Positions 1 through 7,211 of a stretch of 9,193 nucleotides of DNA are shown here, piece by piece. The position numbers were made by a program, and so were the translations under genes. Every line of letters starts with the position of its first letter. Within the stretch, counting starts at the first letter, position 1. Source of the stretch: CAZADH01 sp964483805 (GTDB lineage: Bacteria; Muiribacteriota; Ozemobacteria; Ozemobacterales; Ozemobacteraceae); contig CAZADH010000254.1 of the NCBI GenBank assembly GCA_964483805.1, forward strand, positions 1 through 9,193, in the 5' to 3' direction. The notes below the pieces were generated by a model that searched no databases, had not been told where the DNA came from, and was given only the letters and a program-made list of their open reading frames with translations.

Positions 1-447
1 GTCATCTACAAAGCGGGCATCGAGACCGAGCTCTTCCCCCTGCTCGTCTTTATTGGCGTCGGCGCGATGATTGACTTCCGTCCGCTGCTGGCGCAGCCCT
101 CGCTGGCGCTGCTCGGCGCGGCGGGACAGTTCGGCATCTTCGGGACTCTCCTGCTGGCGGCCGCGCTGGGATTTCCGTTGAACGAGGCCGCCTCCATCGG
201 CGTGATCGGCGCGATCGACGGCCCCACCGCCATCTTTGTGACGACCAAACTCGCGCCGCATCTGCTCGGACCGATCGCGGTCGCGGCCTACTCGTACATG
301 AGTCTCGTCCCGATCATTCAACCGCCCATCATGCGCGCGCTGACGACGCGCCGCGAACGCCTCATCCGCATGGACTACGCGCCGCGTCCCGTCTCGCGCG
401 TCACCGCCATCGCCAGCACGCTCGTTACCGCGGCAAACACGCCGTAG
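1..447 (+). CDS. Na+-pumping decarboxylase beta subunit (OadB/GcdB/MmdB family), broken at both ends
   Basis: The frame is open from the window edge, so the 5' part is missing. The family is the membrane beta subunit that couples decarboxylation of oxaloacetate, glutaconyl-CoA or methylmalonyl-CoA to Na+ export. Visible family signatures are GVGAMIDF (about residues 19-26), QFGIFGTLL, and IDGPTAIF (about 72-79), whose Asp73 corresponds to the essential membrane aspartate in the GADGPT-type motif. The long conserved stretch HLLGPIAVAAYSYMSLVP is followed by IIQPPIMRALTT. Homology continues through RMDYAPRPVSR, ending near base 399. A normal subunit has roughly 155 more residues with further membrane helices, but here the last 15 residues are antisense to the neighbouring transporter and end in a chance TAG. 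Substrate cannot be decided without the alpha subunit. The family assignment is strong; as it stands the product should not be functional. The IDGPT version, in place of the usual ADGPT, is a small variation. Confidence 0.88.
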   Translation, partial: VIYKAGIETELFPLLVFIGVGAMIDFRPLLAQPSLALLGAAGQFGIFGTLLLAAALGFPLNEAASIGVIGAIDGPTAIFVTTKLAPHLLGPIAVAAYSYMSLVPIIQPPIMRALTTRRERLIRMDYAPRPVSRVTAIASTLVTAANTP

Positions 448-1283
448 AACTGCGCCAGTTCGTTCTCGGTCTGAAACGCGTTGACGAAGATCTGGCTGTA
501 CTGGAACTCGATGAAATACCGGATCATCGTCAACAATAGCCCGCTCGCCACCATCAACGAGACCAGGCGGTTCGAGAAGATCGTGGCAATCTCGTTCTTC
601 AGGTGCGTCAGCCAGTCCTCTTCGAGATACTGCGGCTCGGTGTCGGGTTCCGGACCCAGCGCGGGCCCCGCTGCCAGCAGTTTCGTGCGACCCAGCAGGA
701 TCCAACCGCCGGTCAGCACCAATAGGATCATCCACACCCCAAGACAGTCGCTGAGGCTGGTGCGCTCGGCCATGCTCGAAACCAGCATGCCGCCGCCGAA
801 AGCGCCGCCAACGACCCCGGTCATGATCAACGGCAAGAGCCGCTTCGAGTCGAGGGTCGACAACTGCCCCGACAGCATCACCCAGAAGTGCGTCGGCCAG
901 ATGATGGTCATCGCCGTGTTGAGCAGGTACAGGATCGGACAGGCGATCTCGAACTCATGGATGGTCACCCGCGCATCGAGCAGGCGAATGGTCAGGGTCA
1001 GAGCGACGACCGATGCGAGCCAGAGAGCAATATCGAGTGTTGCAGGTCGCAGACGCGACAGCAACATGGTGTAAAGCATCGTCACCGGGATCGAGAACAG
1101 CGCCGCGGTCAGGAACATGTGCGGCAGGAAATCGACGCTGAAGCGCTTCAGAAAAAGCGTCTCTGCCAGCGACTCGCCCATCGCCAGCCCACACCACAGC
1201 AAAACATTGAAGATGAAGAAGAAGAACAGCGTCGCCCAGTCGCTGCGGCGGATGTCGAGATACTGCTCGAAAAACTGGCGCAC
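375..1283 (-). CDS. Npt-like (ATP/ADP carrier-type) MFS transporter, C-terminally truncated
   Basis: This is a polytopic membrane protein of which 302 residues remain. Hydrophobic helices lie at about 17-34, 54-76, 82-101, 112-136, 150-170, 182-199, 240-257 and 277-293, with an acidic cytosolic-type loop at 208-232. The segment FWVMLSGQLSTLDSKRL (about 133-149) followed by a Gly-rich helix (158-165) resembles the region of Npt/ATP-ADP-carrier-like MFS proteins that reads roughly DsrqaKRLf, then a Gly-rich helix. Family members have about 12 helices and 400 or more residues, sometimes with C-terminal HEAT or cyclic-nucleotide domains. Here real homology stops near residue 294, and the last 8 residues are antisense to the decarboxylase gene. 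The start is GTG at 1283; an in-frame TAA (the stop of the preceding gene) lies only 27 bp upstream, so no longer start exists. No good ribosome site is visible, which suggests coupling to that gene. Substrate is unknown; free-living relatives often do not carry nucleotides. Confidence 0.6.
   Translation of the reverse strand: MRQFFEQYLDIRRSDWATLFFFFIFNVLLWCGLAMGESLAETLFLKRFSVDFLPHMFLTAALFSIPVTMLYTMLLSRLRPATLDIALWLASVVALTLTIRLLDARVTIHEFEIACPILYLLNTAMTIIWPTHFWVMLSGQLSTLDSKRLLPLIMTGVVGGAFGGGMLVSSMAERTSLSDCLGVWMILLVLTGGWILLGRTKLLAAGPALGPEPDTEPQYLEEDWLTHLKNEIATIFSNRLVSLMVASGLLLTMIRYFIEFQYSQIFVNAFQTENELAQFYGVFAAVTSVLAMAVTRETGRGA
395..404. other. Shared breakpoint between two convergent truncated genes
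   Basis: Plus-strand homology to the decarboxylase beta subunit ends at about base 399 (…RPVSR). Minus-strand homology to the Npt-like transporter ends at about base 402 (…VLAMAV). The two boundaries coincide within a few bases, around a CGCG tetranucleotide that could be microhomology. Beyond this point each reading frame is simply the antisense of the other gene. I infer a join of two originally separate sequences, either by genomic deletion/inversion or by an assembly error. The exact base is uncertain by several nucleotides because it rests on remembered family conservation. Confidence 0.65.
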
Positions 1284-1310
1284 GGGCGTTTGTCGGTCGG
1301 CCGGACTCGG

Positions 1311-2267
1311 TTACTTGAGCACGTGACTCAGATCGAAGATCTGGCGCGCGTTGGGCATGATGATGAAGAAGATCGCGTAAGCGGCAACCAGCAGGAAAAT
1401 GACGGTCGGGAAGACCGCGCTGAACTGGGTGAGCCGGTAGGATGCCTCCTGCTCGTGATACTGTGCCGTCTTCTCGAGCATCTCGGGCAACCGTCCCGAC
1501 TCCTCGCCGGTGCGGATCATCTCGACGAGCGTCGGCGGCAAGACCTCGACCCGCCGCAGCGTGTCGGCAATGCCCTGGCCACGGGCCATCTGGGCCGCGA
1601 TGCCCTGCAAGCGCTGTTGCAGCCAGGCATTGCCGCTCACGTCGATCGCCGTTTCCATCGCCTGCATGATCGGCACCCCCGCTTTGGTGCCGATGGCCAG
1701 GGTTCGGGCAAAGCGGCCGAGCGCCATTTGATACATGATATTGCCAATGTATGGCAGATGAATCAGGACCTTGTCGAACGCCCCGCCGCCGCCGACGCGG
1801 TACAGGGCGCCCAGCGCCACGACCGCCATGGCCAGGGTCACCAGATTGAGCACCGCCGGCATCAGCGCACTGTCGAGGGGCCGTCCGCCCGAAGTCGCCG
1901 AAATGACCGGGCCGGCGATCAACGCCACCGCCAGCACGAACCCAGGATAGATCATGGCGTTGATCAACTGGCGGGCCATGCGCACATCGCCCTCGGCATG
2001 CTCGGCCAGGCTGCCGAACACCCGGTCGAGACAGCCGGTCTCTTCACCGAACCGCACGAAGGCGATGTGCAGCTTCTGGAAGGGCGCGCCGACCTGGGTC
2101 ATGGCGCCCGACAGAGTCGCCCCCTTCTCGACGCGGTGGCCGAGATCTTCGATCTTTCGGCGCAGGCTGCCCGACTGATTGGCAGCCACCAACGTCAGTG
2201 CGCGGATCACCGGAATCCCGGCGCCGAGCTGTGTTTCCATCTGCAGAAAGAAATTGCGCAGTTCCAT
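1311..2267 (-). CDS. Type II secretion/type IV pilus platform protein, GspF/PilC family (short form)
   Basis: This is an inner-membrane platform protein of the kind that sits above the assembly ATPase in type II secretion and type IV pilus machines. The 318 residues contain two T2SSF domains, at about 5-92 and 185-272. Each has the characteristic start (QLGAGIPVIRAL at 13-24; GTKAGVPIMQAM at 193-204) and the E-T/S-G signature (FGEETG at 73-78; TGEESG at 253-258). Membrane helices are at about 103-124, 136-157 and 284-304. Classical GspF/PilC proteins are about 400 residues. This one lacks the usual N-terminal 65 or so residues and begins directly at the first T2SSF domain. The ATG at 2267 is preferred over an upstream GTG at 2294 because a GGGAGGG ribosome site sits six bases before it. 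No gspE/pilB, secretin or pilin gene is in view, so the specific machine is unknown. It probably shares a transcript with tamB (101 bp upstream) and the transporter (27 bp downstream). Confidence 0.9.
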   Translation of the reverse strand: MELRNFFLQMETQLGAGIPVIRALTLVAANQSGSLRRKIEDLGHRVEKGATLSGAMTQVGAPFQKLHIAFVRFGEETGCLDRVFGSLAEHAEGDVRMARQLINAMIYPGFVLAVALIAGPVISATSGGRPLDSALMPAVLNLVTLAMAVVALGALYRVGGGGAFDKVLIHLPYIGNIMYQMALGRFARTLAIGTKAGVPIMQAMETAIDVSGNAWLQQRLQGIAAQMARGQGIADTLRRVEVLPPTLVEMIRTGEESGRLPEMLEKTAQYHEQEASYRLTQFSAVFPTVIFLLVAAYAIFFIIMPNARQIFDLSHVLK

Positions 2268-2272
2268 GATTG

Positions 2273-2279
2273 CCCTCCC
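2273..2279 (-). promoter_or_regulatory. Ribosome binding site of the GspF-family gene
   Basis: On the minus strand GGGAGGG lies just before the ATG at 2267, with six bases between GGAGG and the start codon. It is the strongest Shine-Dalgarno sequence in the window and decides the ATG over the in-frame upstream GTG at 2294. Confidence 0.8.
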
Positions 2280-2368
2280 GCGCGCCACCGGCACGAACCA
2301 GCCCGAGCGCGCCCCCAGATAGCGAACGGGAAGAGGATATCACACCGCCGCGCGCGAGACACGACCGC

Positions 2369-5300
2369 TCAGAACTGCCAGTCGTAAGTCACGCCGACCC
2401 GGACCCAGTCGCGCGGTTTTTCGATCTCGGCCGAGAACTTGAGTCCCTTGGGCAGCCGATACTCGAAGATGTAGGTCTTCTTGTCTTCGTTCGAGAGTGT
2501 GCCCTCGTAGACGAAGAAAATGCTCTTGCTCAGATACTTGCCCAGGCGCAGAAACGCGCGACTCGCGCCAGTCATCTGGTCGAACACCGTCCCGTAGTAG
2601 AACTCGTCGAGGTTGAGCGAGTTGGTGAAAGTCGAGCTGAGCAGGCCGCCAATGTAAGCGCTCTTCAACCCTTCGAGCACCTCACCTTCCAGCAGATTGC
2701 GGGCACTCGCGGCCTGGATCTGCTCCATCGAGCGGCCCAGGGCCAGCAACGCAAAGACGTCGCCTTCGGCCAGTGGCGGCGACGAATAGAGGCGTGACGA
2801 GAAGCTGCTGATGCGCCCTTCCAGGTTCAGGTTGATGCGGTAGTTCTGGATGGTCGTTGACGATCGCACGTAGAAGGTCGGGTCGAAATTGCCGTGCAAT
2901 TCGCCAAAGTGAACCTCACCGTTGTCGATATCGAACCGGCGGCGTTGGAACTGCAGATACCCGCGGATCGTCTGAACATCACCCTGAAAGTGGTGTTCGT
3001 GCAGGCTGCCCAGAACCCGGAACTTGCCGCGCATCTCGGCGTTCATGAACGAATTGCGCAACCACACGTTGCCTGGGGCGTCAACGTCGAAGACGTAATC
3101 GAGCGACTCGAAGGGCAGGCGCAGCTTCGCTTGCGACGGGCGAACGAGACGGTCCGAGAGGGTGATCCGACCGCGGGGAATCTTGATGGCCCCGCGAACC
3201 ACCGGTCGGTACGGCTCTCCGCGCACCGAGACCGTCAATCCGACGCGACGGAACTCCAGATCGCGGGCGGTCATGTCGAGATTCTTGCCACTGACGTCGA
3301 GTTTGATCGAAGGCGAAGCACTGCGGAAGTCGACCTCGCCCGTGCCGTTGACCACCCCCTTGCCAACCCGTGCCGTGACCGGGGCCAGGATCAGGCGACC
3401 GTCGCGGTGACTGACGCCGACCTGCACGTCGGTGAAGGGGCGCCGCATGCCCGGGATCGCCACCGCCGAGGCGATCAGCTTGAGATTGCCTTCGAGTGCG
3501 GGTGTCGGCCAGTCGCCGACCACGTGCATGCGCCCGGCCAGCGACCCCTGCGCCTGGCTGAAGACACCGGGAAAGTAGTAGGTCAGATCTTTGATCGGCC
3601 CCGAGGCCACCTCGACCAGCATATCGATCTTGCCGATGCCCAGACCATTGAAACCAATATCCCCATGCGCCGACAGCGCCGTGCTGGGCAACCGGACCTG
3701 CAATGGGGCCAGGCGCACGCCCTGCCTGGTAACAATACAACGTGTGTCAATGAGGGGAATCGTCTGCGATGCCTGGGGGCCGAAGTCCTTCAACAACAAC
3801 TGCGCCGAGAACTTGGGGTCGGCCAGCGTGCCGGTGACGCCGCCCTTCAGCGACAAGGTGCCGCGCAGTTTCGGCGAACTGCGCTTGACGAGCCGCGCCA
3901 GTGCCCGCGCCGAGAAATCGCGGCCGGTCAAGGCGAGCGCGATCGCACCCTTGGGATCGACCAGGCCCTCGATGCCGAATACGCCCTGGCGGTATTTGAG
4001 TTCGAAAGAGCGGACCTCCCAGCGACCGTTCTGGTAGAGAAGGCGCAGAGGTCTGTTGGCAACGAGCGTCTCGCGACCCTGGCGCACCGTCAGCGCGTCG
4101 ATGACGCCCTCGATGCGGCTCGGGAAAGAGGCGAGCAGCTCACCTGCACCCGACACGCTGCCGTCGACGATCAGGTCCCCCGGGCTGAATGACTCGAGCC
4201 CGTAGGCCGCGGGCAAGAACGCAAGGTCGGTGTTCTTCATGCCGAGTTTGGCCTGCCACGCAAAGGGCGGTGCCAGGCGCAGATCGCCGTCGATCTTGAT
4301 GCCGAGCCGGTCGAGCAGGCCGCGTTGAATGACGGCGTGGTCGCCGCTGATCAGGATCTCGCCACCGAACGTGCCCAGCGAGCGGTCCCGCCAGGCCAGA
4401 TCGGTGGCGATGACGCGCAGGTAACCGTCGCGGTTCTTCTTGTTGATCGCAATCTCGCCCTCGAGATCGATCTGCCCGGTGACCCCTGGCACGGCGCGTT
4501 GGGCCGTGTTGATCGCCGTCAGCGTGAGGCGCTCGCCGCGCACCGATCCGGTCAGGCCCTCCTCGGCGGTCAGCCGGCCGTTGACCCGCAGCGCCCCGCC
4601 AAGCCCGGCCATGTTGAGCGTTTCGATCTCGACCTGCCCACCCAGGATCCGCGCCGTGCACGAGCCGATGTGCAATTCCCGCACCGTTCCACCAGCGAAC
4701 TCGAGCCGCGCCAGGGGTACCGATGCCTCGATGCTGCGCTTGAGGCGGCCCGCGACCTGGCCGCTCAGTTGAACCCCCGGCATGGCATCACGCAACGCCG
4801 CCGGCAGTCTGCCCAGGTCCAGGGCGGTGAACTCGAGACCGCCGATTGTGGTCCCATCGGCATCGCGAAGGTTCAGTGCCACCGTTCCGGTCGCGTTGAA
4901 GCCGTCGGTGTCGCGCACCCGGATGCTGGTGCACGTCAGTTGCTCGCCGGCCAGACTGCCGGCAGCCACAATCTCGGCGACGCGCACGTCGGCGACCGCG
5001 ATATTACGTAATATTACTGGTTCGAACTCGAGCACCGGGTCGGTGAGCGGACCCGACAACCGGCTGGCGCCAAACAGCCGGGCCCGCCAGCCGCGCGGGT
5101 CGGCGAGCAGGGTTGCCAACTCGATGTCGTTGGCGATGATCGCCGCCGCAAACCCCTGCGGATCGATGACTCCGCGCATGGTCAGGTGGCCACCCCCAGC
5201 CGTCTCGAGGTCGAGGTTGCGCACCGCCCAGGTCGGTGACGCTGTGTCGCTGCCGACGGCCGGTCCCGTTCCCTCGACCGTGCCGGTCAAACGTCGCCCC

Positions 5301-7000
5301 AACAGATGATACGCACGAGGCTCGCTCACATCGATGTCGGCCCGATAGCGCAAGCGTTCGCCCGGTGACCAGAACACGGTGAAACTCGCCGCGCCGACCC
5401 CCCGGTAGTTTTCTTTCAGGTGTTTGCCCAGCTCCTCGAGTTGCATTTTGGCCAGGCGTCCGCTGAACGTCCAGCTTTCCGGGCGTCGTTGCCCCGCCTC
5501 GGCGGTCGCCGACGCGGCCACGGCGGTCGCCGTGAAATTGCCCAGGCGACCGAGATCGGCATGAACGGTGCCGGCCCGCTGATCGCGGTGCAGAGCCAGG
5601 GCCAGACCGAAGGAAGCCACGGGAATCGCCTCGACCTCGAGTCGCGGCACCGCCAGGGTCAGGTCGATGTCCGGATCTGCGAGTGGTCCGGACAGAGTGA
5701 TGCAGGCTCCCACGGCTCCGGGCACCCGCACCACTTTGTCGACACCGGTGCGCGCATACCACGCCGCTGGCCACTGCTGGGCGTCGATATTGATCGCGGC
5801 CGTATGCAGGATCTGTTGGCCGTCGCGTCGCAACAGGCCGTTGGCCATCACCGTGGCCGTTGCTGTCTCCGCCGAGGCGACCCAGCGCCACCCGGTGAGG
5901 TCGCGCTTCAACAGCAGTTGGCCGCGCACCGGCACGCCGACGACGTCGGCTTTGCTCTCGCGCAGGCCCACCGTGGCCGTTGCCTCCTGCCAGATCGCTT
6001 CGAGTAGCGGATCATCGCTGGCCAGGCGGATCGGTGCCGTTGTAAATACATCAGCAATCAATCGGCGCGCCAGTTGCTCGCCCCGTTGGCTCGGGTTGCC
6101 ACGCCACTCCAGATCGATGTCGAGTTTCCCGGTCGCCCCCGTGACCTCGGGGCCAGCGAACCGCTCGAGCGGCAGCGGCAGCGCCTCGGCCCGCACGTCG
6201 CGGCACGACAACTGCACCGCCCCGCTGCCCAGGCTGGGCGTCACCAGCACCCGCAACGCGCAGTCGCCGCCCCACGGCAGTCGCCGACTGCGCACGCTCA
6301 GGTGGGCTTCGTTGCTGACACGCATGAGCAACGCCTCCACCTCGTCGATGTCGAACTGCGTGAAGCCCTGGCGCAGGCGGAGGTCGCGCACGATCAGTTC
6401 TTTGAGCGGAATGCGGGCGAGGTTGGTTTCGGCCGGCGCGTCGAGTGGCACCGCCGCCGAACCAGCGGTCGGTGCGGCCGAGGCGACCGGGGCCGGCAAC
6501 CCCACGGTGGGCGTGGCCACGCGCAGCGTCGCCGATGCCACGGTATCCCCTGTCGCGACGGCGGTCGGTGCAGATCCTCCGCTCGGTGATCCTGCTCTGG
6601 CGGCGCGGTCGGCGGCGGCAATGGTGGCGCGAATCTGCGCCAGTTCCGCCAGGTCGATCTCGACGGCACCGAGGTTCACCCGCTCGATCCCAGCGGTTCC
6701 TTGCCATACCTCGTAAAACGGGGCGGTCAACTCGAGGTGATCGACGGCAACCGCCGTTGGCGCATCGGGGCGCCCGACCTTCACTCCGGTCGCATCGATG
6801 CGGCCTGCCCGCCAGGCGATGACGAAGGTCTTGCTGGTGAACGAAAGGCCGTACCGCTCCGCCAATTCACGTTGCAGGCGCTCGTAGATGGCCCCCGATG
6901 AAGCCAGGCGCCACACCTGGACCGCCGCCACCGCGAGCACGAGGGCGGCGAGCAAGGCGCCGATCTTGAAGAAGCGGACCAGCCGCTGCCAACGGGTCAT
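2369..7000 (-). CDS. tamB: TamB/AsmA-like translocation and assembly module protein (DUF490 C-terminus)
   Basis: This 1543-residue protein belongs to the TamB branch of AsmA-like, bridge-type proteins. They are anchored in the inner membrane, span the periplasm as a long beta-taco, and take part in outer-membrane protein assembly or phospholipid transport. An N-terminal signal anchor (basic MTRWQRLVRFFK, then helix about 12-29) is followed by an AsmA-like region, a low-complexity Ala/Pro/Thr/Val linker (about 136-192), and about 1000 residues of repetitive beta-rich sequence. The last 350 or so residues are the TamB domain: APGNVWLRNSF with NAEMRGKF, then GYLQFQRRRFDI with NGEVHF, and SSPPLAEGDVFALLALG. 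The protein ends in DWQF, a terminal aromatic as in TamB/OMP beta-signals. ATG 7000 is chosen for its basic n-region before the helix. An in-frame TTG at 7051 would add 17 residues; neither has a clear ribosome site. No tamA lies beside it; as in many phyla it may work with BamA. Confidence 0.92.
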   Translation of the reverse strand: MTRWQRLVRFFKIGALLAALVLAVAAVQVWRLASSGAIYERLQRELAERYGLSFTSKTFVIAWRAGRIDATGVKVGRPDAPTAVAVDHLELTAPFYEVWQGTAGIERVNLGAVEIDLAELAQIRATIAAADRAARAGSPSGGSAPTAVATGDTVASATLRVATPTVGLPAPVASAAPTAGSAAVPLDAPAETNLARIPLKELIVRDLRLRQGFTQFDIDEVEALLMRVSNEAHLSVRSRRLPWGGDCALRVLVTPSLGSGAVQLSCRDVRAEALPLPLERFAGPEVTGATGKLDIDLEWRGNPSQRGEQLARRLIADVFTTAPIRLASDDPLLEAIWQEATATVGLRESKADVVGVPVRGQLLLKRDLTGWRWVASAETATATVMANGLLRRDGQQILHTAAINIDAQQWPAAWYARTGVDKVVRVPGAVGACITLSGPLADPDIDLTLAVPRLEVEAIPVASFGLALALHRDQRAGTVHADLGRLGNFTATAVAASATAEAGQRRPESWTFSGRLAKMQLEELGKHLKENYRGVGAASFTVFWSPGERLRYRADIDVSEPRAYHLLGRRLTGTVEGTGPAVGSDTASPTWAVRNLDLETAGGGHLTMRGVIDPQGFAAAIIANDIELATLLADPRGWRARLFGASRLSGPLTDPVLEFEPVILRNIAVADVRVAEIVAAGSLAGEQLTCTSIRVRDTDGFNATGTVALNLRDADGTTIGGLEFTALDLGRLPAALRDAMPGVQLSGQVAGRLKRSIEASVPLARLEFAGGTVRELHIGSCTARILGGQVEIETLNMAGLGGALRVNGRLTAEEGLTGSVRGERLTLTAINTAQRAVPGVTGQIDLEGEIAINKKNRDGYLRVIATDLAWRDRSLGTFGGEILISGDHAVIQRGLLDRLGIKIDGDLRLAPPFAWQAKLGMKNTDLAFLPAAYGLESFSPGDLIVDGSVSGAGELLASFPSRIEGVIDALTVRQGRETLVANRPLRLLYQNGRWEVRSFELKYRQGVFGIEGLVDPKGAIALALTGRDFSARALARLVKRSSPKLRGTLSLKGGVTGTLADPKFSAQLLLKDFGPQASQTIPLIDTRCIVTRQGVRLAPLQVRLPSTALSAHGDIGFNGLGIGKIDMLVEVASGPIKDLTYYFPGVFSQAQGSLAGRMHVVGDWPTPALEGNLKLIASAVAIPGMRRPFTDVQVGVSHRDGRLILAPVTARVGKGVVNGTGEVDFRSASPSIKLDVSGKNLDMTARDLEFRRVGLTVSVRGEPYRPVVRGAIKIPRGRITLSDRLVRPSQAKLRLPFESLDYVFDVDAPGNVWLRNSFMNAEMRGKFRVLGSLHEHHFQGDVQTIRGYLQFQRRRFDIDNGEVHFGELHGNFDPTFYVRSSTTIQNYRINLNLEGRISSFSSRLYSSPPLAEGDVFALLALGRSMEQIQAASARNLLEGEVLEGLKSAYIGGLLSSTFTNSLNLDEFYYGTVFDQMTGASRAFLRLGKYLSKSIFFVYEGTLSNEDKKTYIFEYRLPKGLKFSAEIEKPRDWVRVGVTYDWQF
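5001..5014. repeat. Perfect 14-bp AT-rich palindrome inside tamB
   Basis: ATATTACGTAATAT is its own reverse complement, and the ATATTAC half-unit recurs immediately after as a direct repeat (5001-5007 and 5011-5017). It codes for part of Val-Ile-Leu-Arg-Asn-Ile using ATA and TTA codons, which are unusual beside the strongly GC-ending codons around it. The function is unknown. Confidence 0.55.
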
Positions 7001-7047
7001 CGGCGCAGGTGCACGCGGGGTCGCCGGGCGGCGGAGCCCGACCGACC

Positions 7048-7064
7048 GCAATACACGATATTGC
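7048..7064. promoter_or_regulatory. Operator-like inverted repeat upstream of tamB
   Basis: GCAATA and TATTGC are perfect 6-bp arms around a 5-bp centre, 48 bp before the ATG of tamB and overlapping the alternative TTG start. A TTGACT hexamer on the minus strand, overlapping the far end (7065-7070), looks like a -35 box, but I find no matching -10 at normal spacing. The size and symmetry suit a dimeric regulator site or a small RNA hairpin; neither is proven. Confidence 0.3.
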
Positions 7065-7116
7065 AGTCAATGGGTGCAGGCAGGTTCCGTACGGGCAACA
7101 ACGCCCGATCCTTTGC

Positions 7117-7153
7117 GGCCGGTTTCATGGCGCACCATGATAAACCAACGGCC
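7117..7153. repeat. Long imperfect inverted repeat in the degP-tamB gap
   Basis: The arms GGCC, GGTTT, CATGG (7117-7130) pair with CCATG, AAACC, GGCC (7135-7153) around a CGCA loop, with an AT and an AAC bulge on one side, for 14 base pairs in total. It lies in the 211-bp gap (7001-7211) between the protease and tamB, which shows no coding potential of its own that I would support. It could act as an RNA hairpin on either strand. Confidence 0.4.
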
Positions 7154-7185
7154 CGCGCGCGAAAAGAGCGCGCGCCGTCTTTTTT
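7154..7185 (+). terminator. Possible intrinsic terminator (plus-strand orientation)
   Basis: A 7-bp all-GC stem (arms within 7154-7160 and 7168-7174, A-rich loop) is followed on the plus strand by CGTC and six Ts (7180-7185). This has the form of a Rho-independent terminator, but no plus-strand gene precedes it. For the minus-strand operon the T-tract is on the wrong side, so it would be a hairpin at the 3' side of the degP message rather than a standard terminator. Confidence 0.35.
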
Positions 7186-7211
7186 CGCGTGGTTCGTCGG
7201 TCTCGTCGTCG

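Noticed and set aside
888..2387. A 499-codon open frame on the plus strand opposite the GspF-like and transporter genes
   Set aside because: Its composition is dominated by Arg, Gln, His and Glu as expected of antisense frames in GC-rich DNA, and the opposite strand encodes a well-supported GspF-family protein.
2894..4192. A 432-codon plus-strand open frame opposite the 3' half of tamB
   Set aside because: Shadow of tamB with no domain, no ribosome site and biased composition.
5848..5985. Short repeated stretch CACCGTGGCCGTTGC found twice in tamB
   Set aside because: Both copies encode similar Ala-Thr-Ala-Thr-Val stretches in beta-rich repeats. It is too short and too coding-driven to be a mobile or regulatory repeat.
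7001..7051. A TTG start at 7051 for tamB
   Set aside because: It would add 17 Pro/Arg/Ala-rich residues before a good signal-anchor n-region that begins at ATG 7000, and has no ribosome site. It is not fully excluded, because ATG 7000 also lacks one.
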